Origin: Thozetella sp. PMI_491
Lineage: Eukaryota; Ascomycota; Sordariomycetes; Chaetosphaeriales; Chaetosphaeriaceae
Length of the DNA: 64,000 nt
Assembly: GCA_021432635.1 (NCBI GenBank)
Contig: MU270043.1
Span: 62,001-126,000, forward strand
Direction: 5' to 3'
The notes below the pieces were generated by a model. The model was given only the letters and a program-made list of their open reading frames with translations. It was not told where the DNA came from and made no database searches. Positions 31,834 through 42,413 of this stretch are shown here, piece after piece; the stretch's first letter is position 1, and every line of letters starts with the position of its first letter. The position numbers and the translations under genes are program-made.

Positions 31834-32666
31834 ATGAATCCCTCTAATTTCAGCTCGGACAACCAGTCCTTGCTGCCCGGTTCTGTCTTTGTCGTGGCCA
31901 GCGTGTCGCCGGATACCCTCTTCTCACTCGACCATCCTATCAAAAAGACTCACGCCTTCGGTCCTTTCGATCCTATCCCCATGAGCATGGTTCCTATCCG
32001 AGATATGGAGCACCTCGATCGCATGGCGCGCTGGGACATTGTGAGTACATTCCATATTCTATATTCCCCTTCCTAGGTCCTTCTGGGAGCATCTGCGTCC
32101 CGGACAGAGCTTTTGACTTAAATTTCACTCCGAAGCCATGGCCTGGATCTGCCGAGGCAACCCTAAAAAGTTGATAACTAAAGATCTCCTAGTATATTCA
32201 CGGACACGGTAGCCGCGGCAAGCTCTACCGCATCAATACCAAGCATGTCATAAAGCACAAGGCGACCTGGGAGCTTGACACAGTCGAAGTGGTCGACATC
32301 CAGCGCCTCTCACTCACCCTCGGTCTAGTCAAGATCATTGATCTGCCTCTCATGGAAATCGAGGTCGACACTTTCGAAGAAATCATCCGCTGCATTGGCG
32401 TGTTCTCTGAGACGACAGACACTGGTCACTGGACCTTCGGGGTCCTGCAGTACTTCTTCAACCTCCTACGATACCGAGTCCCGACGCAGTCACAGGTCTA
32501 TCTTCCATGCCACTCCATGGCGGACGCTCACATGGCAGCGCTTCGGTTCGTCTGGAGCGAGCTTCCAAACGTGGTCGGTGGCCACGCGCGAACCCCAATA
32601 TTTGACCTTACGAACAAGATTCTCCTGACCGAAGAGGATGAGGACATCATATATTGCACCCGGTGA
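31834..32666 (+). CDS. Protein of unknown function
   Basis: A predicted 226-residue protein without a domain I recognise. Exons are 31834-32040 and 32193-32666. The intron (32041-32192; GTGAGT, ATAACTAAAG branch region, CTCCTAG) joins RMARWDI to YIHGHGSRGKLYR in frame. The protein is mostly globular in composition, with hydrophobic segments such as LTLGLVKIIDLPL and FGVLQYFFNLL that are too short and mixed to be sure membrane helices, and an acidic end LLTEEDEDIIYCTR. No signal peptide is seen. The first ATG after the leader (31834) is chosen because coding character begins there. Confidence 0.65.
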
Positions 32667-33763
32667 ATGAACCAGACAGTTGATAGGATGGAGAATTCTA
32701 TGGTACCAACCGCGTCGAGCCAACTGTCACACGAGGACGCAACACCATGTGACCTATCCGCCATGGCCTGGGCTCATTCGCTCTTGCGGGTGGCGGGCAA
32801 CGCTTACGTTATGTCAACTGCCCACCCGTGTGGCGATCCATGGTTTGACCATCGGTTGGCTTGAACTTTATTGCTTGCCTCTAGTGCCACTTCCTTCGTC
32901 ATTGATCTGAGCTCTTCCTGCAGAGACGACCTGATTTCAAAGGGTAAAGACTGGATCGAAACGACAGTTGCGCAGATGGCAAGAGGGCATTCGCCCTGAT
33001 GACGTACAGCCAATGAGGTCTGATAATTGACGAGAGGAAGGAAGCGAAGCGAGAGATGCTCAAAGAGGAGCTAATAGCGGCCACACAGTGCTGATTACAA
33101 TATCTACCTACATACATTAAATCAATGAGTAGGACCAATCAGGGATGTAGGCAACTTTGTCGTTCAGAAGCAGCGTGCTTAACGACGGTGAGCGAGCCAA
33201 GCTTGACTGCTGCTTATCAGAAGCCGGCGACTTGGACCTCTAGGAGAGAACACAGAAGACCGGCTGACTGCCTTGGGGGGGCTGAGTGTAGTTGCCGTCG
33301 ATGTGCATTGGGCCAGAGCAATCTCAATCCGCTATCGGGTGCAACTCGAGATTTTGAAACTTAAAACTTGCCCAATTATGTGTCCTCTTATTCTCTCCAG
33401 GGCCTCACCGAGGACAACCTCGTGGCAGTTGGGCATCCCATCCGTGCCTGCCTCTCAAGCTAGCGGTGCCGCTATGACCAATTGTGATAGCATGTGCCTC
33501 TTACCTTTGTCCGATCTCCTTAGCTCCTGCTTCATCGACCTCTGGAGTACGGGGCGTACGGATTCTGTTTTCCCGAAAGCTTGCTGGCTCGACCGCGGAG
33601 TACAAAAACGCAGCCCGGCCGCCGAGGTTAATGCCATTTCTCCTCCACTTTCCAACAAAGTCACACAGATCCACCCGCGAGTTATCAGTACAACCATAAA
33701 GCCACTATTTCGGCCCAACAACATCCAACGAAAGGAACATTTGACATCGTCTCACAAGTCACA
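32667..33763. other. Upstream region of the metallothionein gene
   Basis: It holds the 3' flank of the unknown gene and the promoter of the metallothionein gene. I could not recognise a definite metal-response site. No other gene is supported. Confidence 0.5.
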
Positions 33764-33933
33764 ATGCCTGACTCCGGCTGCGGTTGCTCCTCGACCAAGG
33801 ACTGTGGATGCAAGGATAGCTGCCAGTGCTCCAACTGCGGCTGCGAGGGCTGCAAGGTGCGTTGGCCTTCTCCGGGATGGTCCTGCACCTAGGCCGCTCC
33901 CGCTCCGTCGTGCTAACCGTCGTGCAGAAATAA
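33764..33933 (+). CDS. Copper-type metallothionein, 32 residues
   Basis: A tiny cysteine-rich protein, 9 Cys in 32 residues with no aromatic residues. Cysteines sit at 6, 8, 14, 16, 20, 22, 25, 27 and 30, mainly as CxC pairs (CGC, CGC, CQC, CGC), which is the metal-thiolate layout of fungal metallothioneins. Such proteins bind Cu(I) or other soft metals in the cytosol. Exons are 33764-33856 and 33928-33933. The intron (GTGCGT, TGCTAAC, GTGCAG) ends directly before AAA TAA, so the last exon codes for one lysine and the stop. The context ACAATG is a good start. If the intron were kept, a 12-residue non-cysteine-rich tail with one extra Cys would be added. Confidence 0.88.
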
Positions 33934-35289
33934 AAGTCTCCTGTGGACTGCTTCGGGCCGACTATGGAATCTGACGGCTGACGGCCGATGGCCAGTGGAT
34001 GCTGCGATGGGGAAATGAAGGGAATCAGTATGGCTAGTATGGACGATTGGACGTCGATAGAGACCGGAACAGAGATGGATGCTTGGAAGGTCCGGGATGC
34101 ACCAGTCATTACACTAGTTTCTTAGTCACCACCCAAACAAATTCCATCTCCCCTCACGTTTGGTCCTTGGCCACTGAAAGTGACTGTGGAGGGGTTTGAT
34201 GCTGTTGGAATCTTTTTTTATACGTTGCTACGCCAAGCCCGTGTCTCGCATTCACATACTGGGTCTCGCGGGAGCTTGGCCCTGCGTCGCAGAGCGCCCT
34301 GAAGGTCCCAGGGCCCTGGTGTTGGTTTCATTTCGCTGGACAAAGATTCTAGAGCCATGCGAGGGCGCATAGTTCCCAGCATACGTGCCTCGGCCTAGGA
34401 GAGAGGACCAAAGAACAACTGACAGGAGGTCCTAGGCCATGCCAGTGGGCAGGCAAAGTTAGACTGTTGGGCACCTGTCCGTTTCTTGAGGTGAGTCTGG
34501 ACTTCCGAGCCACGGACCCGTCGCCACTGGCGGCAGTCTTTGCGGGGGCGGCATGCGCTCGCATTATTGGCCACTGTTACCCGTTGCTTCCCCGCATTTG
34601 GCCCATTCACGCGCGAGATCCCGGGACGCTCTCGGTGACTCGATCGACCACTCCCTGCTTGACAGCCATGGCAGCCACGACGGCCATGGAGATCGGCCCA
34701 AAAAAAGCCACCACAGGCACAGAAACAGCGGAGAGCGTGGAGAATGGGATCGACCTCTGTTTCATGCCTCGACTGCCATCTGCATATTCGTAACCAGAAC
34801 ATCTTGGCAGCTCCAGGGCAGCAGCACTGGGACCACCCTGCAATCGCTGCACGCAGTCCTCGCCCATATACAACCGCCCATGTGTTTAGAACAGCCATTG
34901 GACAGTCATCCAATCACAGGAGGCGGAAGTCGACGAACCCTTCCGACATCGCCACTAAGGGACGCTAAGTGATCTGTGCGCGAGCTGGTTCGGCGGTGGA
35001 AAGTACACAGAACCCCACATACCTCCCAAATTTTCGACTCATTCTTCGGCCCGGTGGAGTTTGACTTAGGCGGTGTCAAAAAGACCTGCTTTTCCCTTGG
35101 TGACTCCCCTCCCCCTCTAACCATTGACCCTCCACCTTCTCATGAAGCAGATAATACTTGATCCTCGACGCCAAAGGTAGCAGTTGCATCTGCTCTGGCC
35201 CTCTGCTCCTCCAAAGCCTCCGGATTCGCTCTTTTTTCTTTCCCTTTTTGTAATTCCCAGCAGATCCTCTCCACTCCTTCTCCCACGCG
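33934..35289. other. Upstream region of acetolactate synthase
   Basis: Open frames on both strands here (for example 34395-34913 minus) look like chance. A TGACTC half site for the cross-pathway control regulator (Gcn4/CPC1 type) lies at about 35101-35106, some 185 bases before the ilv2 ATG. Confidence 0.5.
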
Positions 35290-37646
35290 ATGCTCCGATC
35301 GTCGACGAAGGCCACCCGGGCCTTGCAACAGGCCGTGACGCAGTCGCCGGCGTGCCGCCCTCGCTCTCTCACGACGAAGACGGCTGCGTCTACCCTCACG
35401 GCCAAGCGCAATGGCCCTACCAATGTTAGGAATCAGGGGACGGCCGCAACGCCGGGGTACGTGCTCTGCCCAGCTGCCCATCGCCGCTCAAGAGAGGCCA
35501 TGAGTCACCGATGAGTGATGTACTGACTTACGCCACCAATTAGTACTGTGCGAGCCCAGCCCAGCCCGGCATTCAATGTCGCGAGCCCCAGAGACCATGT
35601 GCAGCCTCTGGAGACCCCCCGCCAGCCAGAGATGGACGAGTCGTACGTTTACCGTGTTGCCGACCATTGGTGACTCAACCTCGGCAATGCTAATATCGGT
35701 TCTTAGGTTCATTGGCAAGACGGGTGGCGAGATCTTCCACGAAATGATGCTGAGGCATGGTGTCAAGCACATCTGTAAGTTGGAAGCCGTATATATGCTC
35801 TCTGATCTGCCGCCGCTGACCGCTGTCGACAGTTGGATACCCCGGCGGTGCGATTCTGCCCGTGTTCGATGCTATCTACAACTCAAAACACTTCGACTTC
35901 ATCCTCCCGAGACACGAACAAGGTGCTGGACACATGGCCCAGGGCTATGCCAGGGCCTCTGGCAAGCCGGGTGTCGTTCTGGTCACCTCGGGCCCCGGGG
36001 CGACCAACGTCATCACGCCGATGGCCGACGCCTTAGCCGATGGAACCCCGATGGTTGTCTTCTCCGGACAGGTGGTGACAAGTGCCATTGGCAGCGATGC
36101 CTTCCAGGAGGCTGACGTCGTCGGCATCTCTCGGGCCTGCACGAAGTGGAACGTCATGGTCAAGAGCGTCGCCGAGATGCCCCGGAGGATCAATGAGGCC
36201 TTCGAGATCGCGACCAGTGGACGGCCTGGCCCGGTGCTTGTGGACCTGCCCAAGGATATTACTGCTGGTGTCCTGAGGAGGGCCATCCCTACCGAGTCCA
36301 CCCTGCCGCCCCCTGTAAGCGCTGCCACCCGCGTCGTCCTGGAGATGAACCAAAGACAAAAGGCGGCCTCGATTGCTCGTGTGGCCAATCTCATCAACAT
36401 CGCCAAGCAGCCCGTCATCTACGCCGGGCAAGGCGTGATCACGTCGGAGCGAGGACCCGAGCTTCTGAGGGAATTGGCTAACAAGGCCTCCATCCCTGTG
36501 ACGACGTCTCTGCACGGCTTGGGCTCGTTCGACGAGCTGGACGACAAGGCCCTTCATATGCTTGGTATGCACGGATCGGGCTACGCCAACATGGCCATGC
36601 AGAACGCCGACCTTATCATTGCACTGGGAGGTCGTTTCGATGATCGCGTGACCGGTGTGATTAGCAAGTTTGCCCCGGCGGCGAAGCAGGCGGCGGCCGA
36701 AGGTCGGGGAGGCATCGTCCACTTCGAGATCATGCCGAAGAACATCAACAAGGTCGTCCAGGCTACCGAGGCCGTGGAAGGCGACATTACTGCCAACCTG
36801 GACATTCTCGTTCCCCAGATCAAGGAGCGCACCATGGAGGACCGCAAGGCGTGGTTCGACAAGATCAACGAGTGGAAGGCGAAGTGGCCGTTCTCGGACT
36901 ACGAGAAGGCCGAGCGGGCTGGCCTCATTAAGCCCCAAACCTTGATCGAGGAGCTGAGCAATCTCACTGCCGACCGCAAGGACAAGACGTTTATCTCCAC
37001 TGGTGTCGGCCAGCACCAGATGTGGACCGCCCAGTACTTCCGCTGGCGGTATCCCCGCACCATGATCACTTCAGGTGGTCTAGGAACCATGGGCTACGGG
37101 CTGCCGGCCGCCATCGGCGCCAAGGTCGCCCGTCCCGACGCTCTCGTTATTGACATCGACGGCGACGCCTCCTTCGCCATGACCCTGACTGAGCTGGCCA
37201 CAGCTGCCCAGTTCAACATCGGAGTCAAGGTGATTGTGCTTAACAATGAGGAACAGGGCATGGTCACGCAATGGCAAAACCTCTTTTATGACGATCGCTA
37301 CTCCCACACGCACCAGAAGAACCCCGACTTTATGAAGCTTGCCGATGCCATGGGGATCCAGCACCGCCGGGTGATCAAGCCCGACGATGTGGTAGACAGC
37401 CTGAAGTGGCTGATTAACACGGACGGACCGGCACTGCTCGAGGTTGTCACGGACAAGAAGGTACCGGTGCTGCCAATGGTTCCCGGTGGCTCCGCCCTCC
37501 ACGAGTTCATCGCCTGGGACTCTGGTAAGTCATACGATCCCCGCTTTCCCGGAATTGAACCGCATCTGACTAATCTCTCCACGATAGCCAAGGACAAGAA
37601 GCGACGAGAGCTGATGAAGGAGCGGACTTGCGGTCTCCATGGCTGA
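35290..37646 (+). CDS. ilv2: Acetolactate synthase catalytic subunit, mitochondrial
   Basis: A 694-residue thiamine-diphosphate enzyme that makes 2-acetolactate or 2-aceto-2-hydroxybutyrate from pyruvate, the first common step to valine, leucine and isoleucine. Exons are 35290-35456, 35544-35642, 35707-35774, 35833-37524 and 37588-37646. The basic, serine- and threonine-rich first 60 residues look like a mitochondrial presequence. The catalytic glutamate is in RHEQGAGHMAQGYAR. The FAD/middle domain contains LGGRFDDRVTGV, and the ThDP/Mg site is DIDGDASFAMT with NNEEQGMVTQWQ. The last intron (63 bases) has no stop and is in frame, but its GTAAGT, TGACTAAT and GATAG signals and the expected KDKKRRELMKERT ending show it is spliced. 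The gene is probably under general amino acid control. Confidence 0.96.
35501..35507 (+). promoter_or_regulatory. Gcn4/CPC1-type site in ilv2 intron 1
   Basis: The exact palindromic core TGAGTCA lies within the first intron of ilv2. Genes for branched-chain amino acid synthesis are known targets of Gcn4/CPC1, but a single 7-base match may be chance. Confidence 0.35.
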
Positions 37647-38861
37647 GCGCTGGGTCGGGCAGTCGCATGTTTCTATCTCCCCCACCTCGTACGCAAGAGC
37701 TCCGCCGAATCGTGTCCGCCAAGGACTGCTGGTATGAGCGTTGTTACGATGGCCACCTTTTCTAAGTGGCAAGGCAGACAAAAGTGCAGTTTTCTCTTGC
37801 GCTCGGTGTTGCTGTTTCCAAATACCAAGGACCGGTTGGGCCGTGATTACCACCAGTTAGTTGGTGCGATGTATATGCTACGGAAAAAAAAAATTGAGCA
37901 AAGGATTCAGAGGAACTCTTGACCCACTGCTTCGCTTCAGCTTGCCGTTGGGCTTGACCTTTCGTGAATGCTAACCCCTCGTACCGTAGTCGGTCGACCT
38001 GAGCGGTCGTGATACGGCAAGCACACTCCCCCATTGGCCGCTCGCCCGTCAATCGTTGTCGAATCATCCGGTCCAGCCTCACCGTGACAGACCAATCCCA
38101 AGGCGCAAATGCACCCGAGAGGCCCTCTCGAGGCACACCTCGGGGCAGCATTTGCCCCCGGGGCGGGCCTCATCCCGGCAACGGACCCCCGCGCCGAAGC
38201 CCGAACGGCATATATATTGATACCCAATCCTCGCAACCCTGGCCGGTGACGAGACCCTGCCCAAGCACGCCCGTGAGGCGTGCTAAAGATGACATCGGGA
38301 ACTGCACTGTTCGACACACGACGGCCCTGCCGGAACGATTGGCAGTCGACGCCAGCCCTGACTTTTGCTCCCACCATGAGTTCAGCACATCTCGCCGGAG
38401 GACAACTGGAAGCCACGCCCTAGCCTTGTGCCTTGCAGCGCCGGGCTCCAATGCACAGTGCTTGCCGATTGTTTGACTCTCAACTGCGGACGACTTGGTT
38501 GGCTAGCGCCTCTCAACGTCACCGACGGGCGGCCGGGAAACCTATGAGAGACGACATGCACTCTTCACAGCGCAGCTCAGATACCAGGGCGAATGTACAC
38601 TACGCCATCTGCGACCTGGCGCAGGGGAAGGGGGGGGGGAGGGGGCGTGCGGCCTCATATAAAGGGCGGACGAGCAGAGTGGGTGGAGGACGCCTCCCCC
38701 GTCCCCTTCCCGTCAAGGTTCTATCGGGGGATCGGATTCAGCTATCGTCAGCTACTTGCCGCAGCAGCTCTTGAACGCTTTGAGCTCACTTCCAGCCGCG
38801 GGTCGACCATTTTGTCAGATGCTTGCCCCCGAGACCGGCTCGCCCTTCACTGCCGCCTACC
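37647..38861. other. Upstream region of the C2H2 gene
   Basis: It holds the 3' flank of ilv2 and the promoter of the C2H2 gene, including a TATA box near 38658. I see no other gene. Confidence 0.55.
38658..38663 (+). promoter_or_regulatory. TATA box of the C2H2 zinc-finger gene
   Basis: TATAAAG lies about 200 bases before the ATG at 38862 and after a G-rich run. It is a plausible core promoter element. Confidence 0.4.
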
Positions 38862-40332
38862 ATGGATGACCATGCTCGTGTTGCCCAGGCGCTGAGCAAA
38901 TGTGGGTGCACACGGGACCAGTTGGCCGACATCTTGACCATCGTCGCCCCTCTGCTAGAGAGCTATCGCGTGATGGAGCTGATAAGCCTCGTGCGCAAGG
39001 TTCCAAGTATGCCTAGGCTCACCTGTCCCTGTCCCTGTCCTTGTCCCTCAGCCTAGCTGGACACCTGCTGACCTCCTGTCAGCCCAGGTGCCTTACGGAA
39101 TCTCCCAAATCGGAGAGCAGTACCCAGAGGCGTTGAACCAGGCACAGGCTGCCCCTTCTCGCTCGCCAAAACCGCTGGCCCCTAGTCCCACACCTACCAC
39201 ACCTTCAGGGAGCCACTACCGGGATGCCATCGCTAACAGTTACGACTATCAGGCAGCGGCGGCACCCAAGTCCTTGTCGACGCTGGCGCCGCCGCCGTCG
39301 CGCCCGAGGACAGACTTCACGTGTCCATTTTGTCAGGAGAACGGGATTCTTAAGTCCATCCAGCGCAAGCCAGACCTGGGGCGGCACCTGAGGGACTTCC
39401 ACCTCAAGAACGTGGCCTGGATCTGCCAGGACCCCCGCTGTGCGGCCGTTTTTGACTTCAAGGCAGCTCTGAGCGAGCATATGAAGAAGCGGCATGGTAC
39501 TAGCCTGCAGAGCCCCGGACCCCAGGCTACGGACCATTGCCAGCGCGATTTGTGCCCCAAAATGGTCCTCGGTTGTGGCATTTCCCATTGCAAGCGAGTG
39601 TTTGAGGCGTCTGGCGAAGCGGCTGCTAAGAAGCAGGTAGACGACTACATACGACACTTATCTAAGCACACAGACGAGGATCGAACTCATCAGAAGTGGT
39701 CGTATTCGACGCGCATGAGAAACCTCTTGCGGCAGCGGCCCACAGACGACGCCTATGTCAAGGCACTAGAGCGCCATAGGAAAGGCCATGAACAAGCAAT
39801 CTGGGATCCGGAAACCTCGAGCATCCTACGTGTGATGCTTGAGACGCAGCACCTCGGTCGGGTGTCCGAACTGGCGCGGTATGCCGTCCAGCTCGCATTC
39901 CCCGAACCGGGCCGCGTTCCCGCCGCTCCGGGCGGAGGAACCATGATATCATTGAAGGACCAGTGCCCGGATCATGGCTCTTCGTCCCGCCAGAGAGGGT
40001 ACGAGACCCCGACGCTCACGGTTCCGGACGTGGGACAGTCGCCAGCCGCGCTTCCAAATGCAATGGACGTAGACACCACCCCGGCCGCCTTCGGGGCATT
40101 CGGATTCGGCTCCAACCCGTACATGCAGTCCGAAGCCCCGTGGACTAGTGTCGCTACGTCAGGATCGTATCGTTACGTCTCGGACCCTATGATCTATACA
40201 CAAGGCGGCTTGGACGAACACCAGCTTCCGTTCTACCCCTCGAATTCCGGGGTTGGAAGCGTTTCCGACTATGCTTCAGGTTTCCAGGGAACAGCCAGCC
40301 CTAACGAAGACATGGTCAAATTCGACGATTAA
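38862..40332 (+). CDS. C2H2 zinc-finger protein, fungal, unknown role
   Basis: A 464-residue probable DNA- or RNA-binding protein. Exons are 38862-39006 and 39083-40332; the 76-base intron (GTATGC, GCTGACC, GTCAG) holds a CCCTGT-like repeat. The N-terminal helical segment (residues 1-48, CTRDQLADILTIVAPLLESY) precedes three irregular C2H2 fingers: C129/C132/H150/H155, C163/C168/H181/H186 and C213/C218/H240/H244. A basic stretch follows (KWSYSTRMRNLLRQRP), then a serine- and proline-rich tail that could activate transcription. Finger spacing is unlike tandem TFIIIA-type arrays. It may be a regulator; nothing here shows its targets. Confidence 0.8.
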
Positions 40333-41765
40333 GGCAGCCCCGCCAATTCCACGGGATAACAGACCAAGACGCCTGCCACCTGGAGAGCAGTCCCCCACCT
40401 CGAGGGGACCAGCGCCGCCTACGTTCCTAGTTCGTTTGACTGCCTCGGTCTTGCTTTCGGAATACGTGTTTAATCGAAACGGAGACGATTGGCTGTAAAG
40501 CAACTACAAATTGCATTTTCTAGCGCTTCCATCGCCAGTTCCTTGTTTCTCATTTCTTATTCTCTCCGGGGAGGGTCTTTTTTTCGTTTCTTTCTTTTTC
40601 TCGAAGACCTGAATAAAAGGTGACAAGCAGCACCGCGGAGGCAACTGTGACTCGTTCTGGAGTTTTGAAGACAACCTCCTCCAGGGGCCTGGAGGTATTA
40701 AGTCCGGCAAATGCAACAGTAGACAATGTTGGGGTCTCCTTTGGCCAGAGGTATCGTGTCTTGGTGAAGCATGGGATAGGCTCTCCGCATACGGACAAGC
40801 CGGCGTAGGCGAAGGCGGGAGACAGACCTCGGATGTCGCTGGAACCTAGTCGCTGGTCTTGTCTTTTGTCCTCTGTTGTGCCATATTGGATGACCAAACT
40901 AAATTGACCTAGTATGCGAGGGGCTTGAAGACTTGGGTGGCGAGAAAGTGTGCTTTGTACGCGGGTTCCACAGTCGGTTAGATCTCCTCTCACAGTCAAA
41001 TGGTCTCTGCCATATAACGTTATTTCGAATGCTATTTCTACACTCTCTCCGTCCCCGACATCTCCACTTTTCACTGCACAGGCCGCAAGTACATACCACA
41101 AGCACCGAATATGCGTGCTCAAGTGTGATCCTAAGCAACTAGCACCATGGCATTAAGGTGCCACACCTTTTGCGAGGGTGTACACGAAGCTCCTCAACAT
41201 CACGAAGGTTGATCTCGGCAAATACGGCAGGGCAATGTTTAGACGGCAGGAATAAGATCCTATCCGCGTCCATCACAATTGAGTATTCAAGACTGGGACT
41301 AAAGATTCTCATCAAGCTAAGCCCCGTCTACATGCCCATGAATGCAACCAGGCCCACAGATTGCCTGCGGCCCAGGTTCCCGTTTCAAGCCCAATATCCA
41401 GATACCTCCATATTGCGCCTAGCCATCCTTCCCTAGCCCTGACAAGCGCTCCAGCGGCCAGAGTTAAGCTAAGTGCCAAGTGATACAGCTTGGCGAGGGT
41501 ATACAACCTGAAGGTCGAGTGTCTCGTATAAAAGCCGCCCAGTGATCCTCCGTGCAACCGAGGGAGGTCGGTACACATCGGAAACATCCAAACCACATCC
41601 CAAACTCCACGCCTGTCGACACACAATGTATTACAAAAAAGGTTCTCGGCCCACCTTAGTTGACCTGTCGCGCGCGCGGCGGTGTTGATGTCCGATGAAA
41701 GAAGAGGAACGCTAAAGATCCACGAAGAGGATGACGCAAAAAGTCAAACACGGCCCAGCCGGCTA
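40333..41765. other. Intergenic 1.4 kb with an orphan TATA box
   Basis: Lying between the 3' ends of the C2H2 gene (+) and the unknown minus-strand gene, this stretch should need no promoter. Yet it holds a perfect plus-strand TATAAAAG at 41527-41534. An open frame at 40550-41122 (minus) begins without ATG and has no recognised domain. Confidence 0.5.
41527..41534 (+). promoter_or_regulatory. Orphan TATA box
   Basis: TATAAAAG is followed about 30-90 bases later by a leader-like AC-rich stretch and an ATG at about 41624 that opens only about 20 codons. No gene downstream on the plus strand is recognised. Confidence 0.3.
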
Positions 41766-42413
41766 TCACACCAACTCGAAGCCGTCGTCCTCGATAATGA
41801 TCTTATCGACAGCACTGGCGCCAAGGGCATTCGGGCTCTTGCGGAGGTTCTGGCGCGCCTTTCGGCCGCGCAGGACCTCGCCATTGTGGTCGAGAACCTC
41901 GTACTCGCGCTCGACCTGGCGCTCCGTCGCCCGCGGTGCCTCCTTAACGAAGGCGTCGAGAGGCAGCGGTGCACCCGGGGTGTTGTCGCGGTCGAAGCTG
42001 TAGAGAGTATTGTCTGACACGCTACCCTTGCGAGCCGAGGCGGCATGAGGACCGATAGACGAGAACGGCACGAGGTCCAGGATGGGACCCCACGAGGCGC
42101 TCATCTCCTCGTGTGCCGCGCCCTTCCCCTTCACACGGCGGACAGGACGCTCGTGCGTGTCTCGCATCTTGACGATGTTGTGATCCTTCTTGATAGGATT
42201 CTTGGTGGGGTGGTGGCTGGGCCGGGAGTGAGCAAGTTGGGCCTCGGTGGCATTGTTGACGACCTGGCCAGTTGCGCTCCATTGCACGCCAGGCACGGGG
42301 ATCTGTCCCCATGCCCATTTGGCGGAGGAATCCTTCCTGCGCTTTGAGTCCACGTTGGCGCTGCGCAGGTCCCGCTCATACTGAGCTGGAGTTTCGTAGG
42401 CGACGGTCGACAT
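41766..42413 (-). CDS. Conserved-looking fungal protein of unknown function
   Basis: A single-exon gene for a 215-residue hydrophilic protein. The first ATG in frame is at 42413 (the frame begins with a GTG five codons earlier), giving MSTVAYETPAQYERDL. It is rich in charged and polar residues, with a WAWGQIPVPGVQWSATGQVV block near residue 35, a basic stretch (MRDTHERPVRRVKGKG) and an acidic end IIIEDDGFELV. Coding character is uniform throughout. No signal peptide, membrane helix or named domain is visible. Confidence 0.72.
   Translation of the reverse strand: MSTVAYETPAQYERDLRSANVDSKRRKDSSAKWAWGQIPVPGVQWSATGQVVNNATEAQLAHSRPSHHPTKNPIKKDHNIVKMRDTHERPVRRVKGKGAAHEEMSASWGPILDLVPFSSIGPHAASARKGSVSDNTLYSFDRDNTPGAPLPLDAFVKEAPRATERQVEREYEVLDHNGEVLRGRKARQNLRKSPNALGASAVDKIIIEDDGFELV

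Noticed and set aside
34395-34913. Minus-strand open frame of 172 codons upstream of ilv2
   Set aside because: No domain, and it overlaps open frames on the plus strand; it looks like promoter DNA.
36033-37016. Long minus-strand frame opposite ilv2
   Set aside because: It is antisense to a highly conserved enzyme exon and has no independent support.
39021-39055. CCCTGT repeat as a coding cysteine-proline repeat
   Set aside because: It lies in the spliced intron of the C2H2 gene; the CPCPCP reading appears only if the intron is retained.
40550-41122. Minus-strand open frame of 190 codons
   Set aside because: It begins without ATG, has mixed codon use and no recognised motif. It was kept as intergenic, though a real unknown gene cannot be ruled out.
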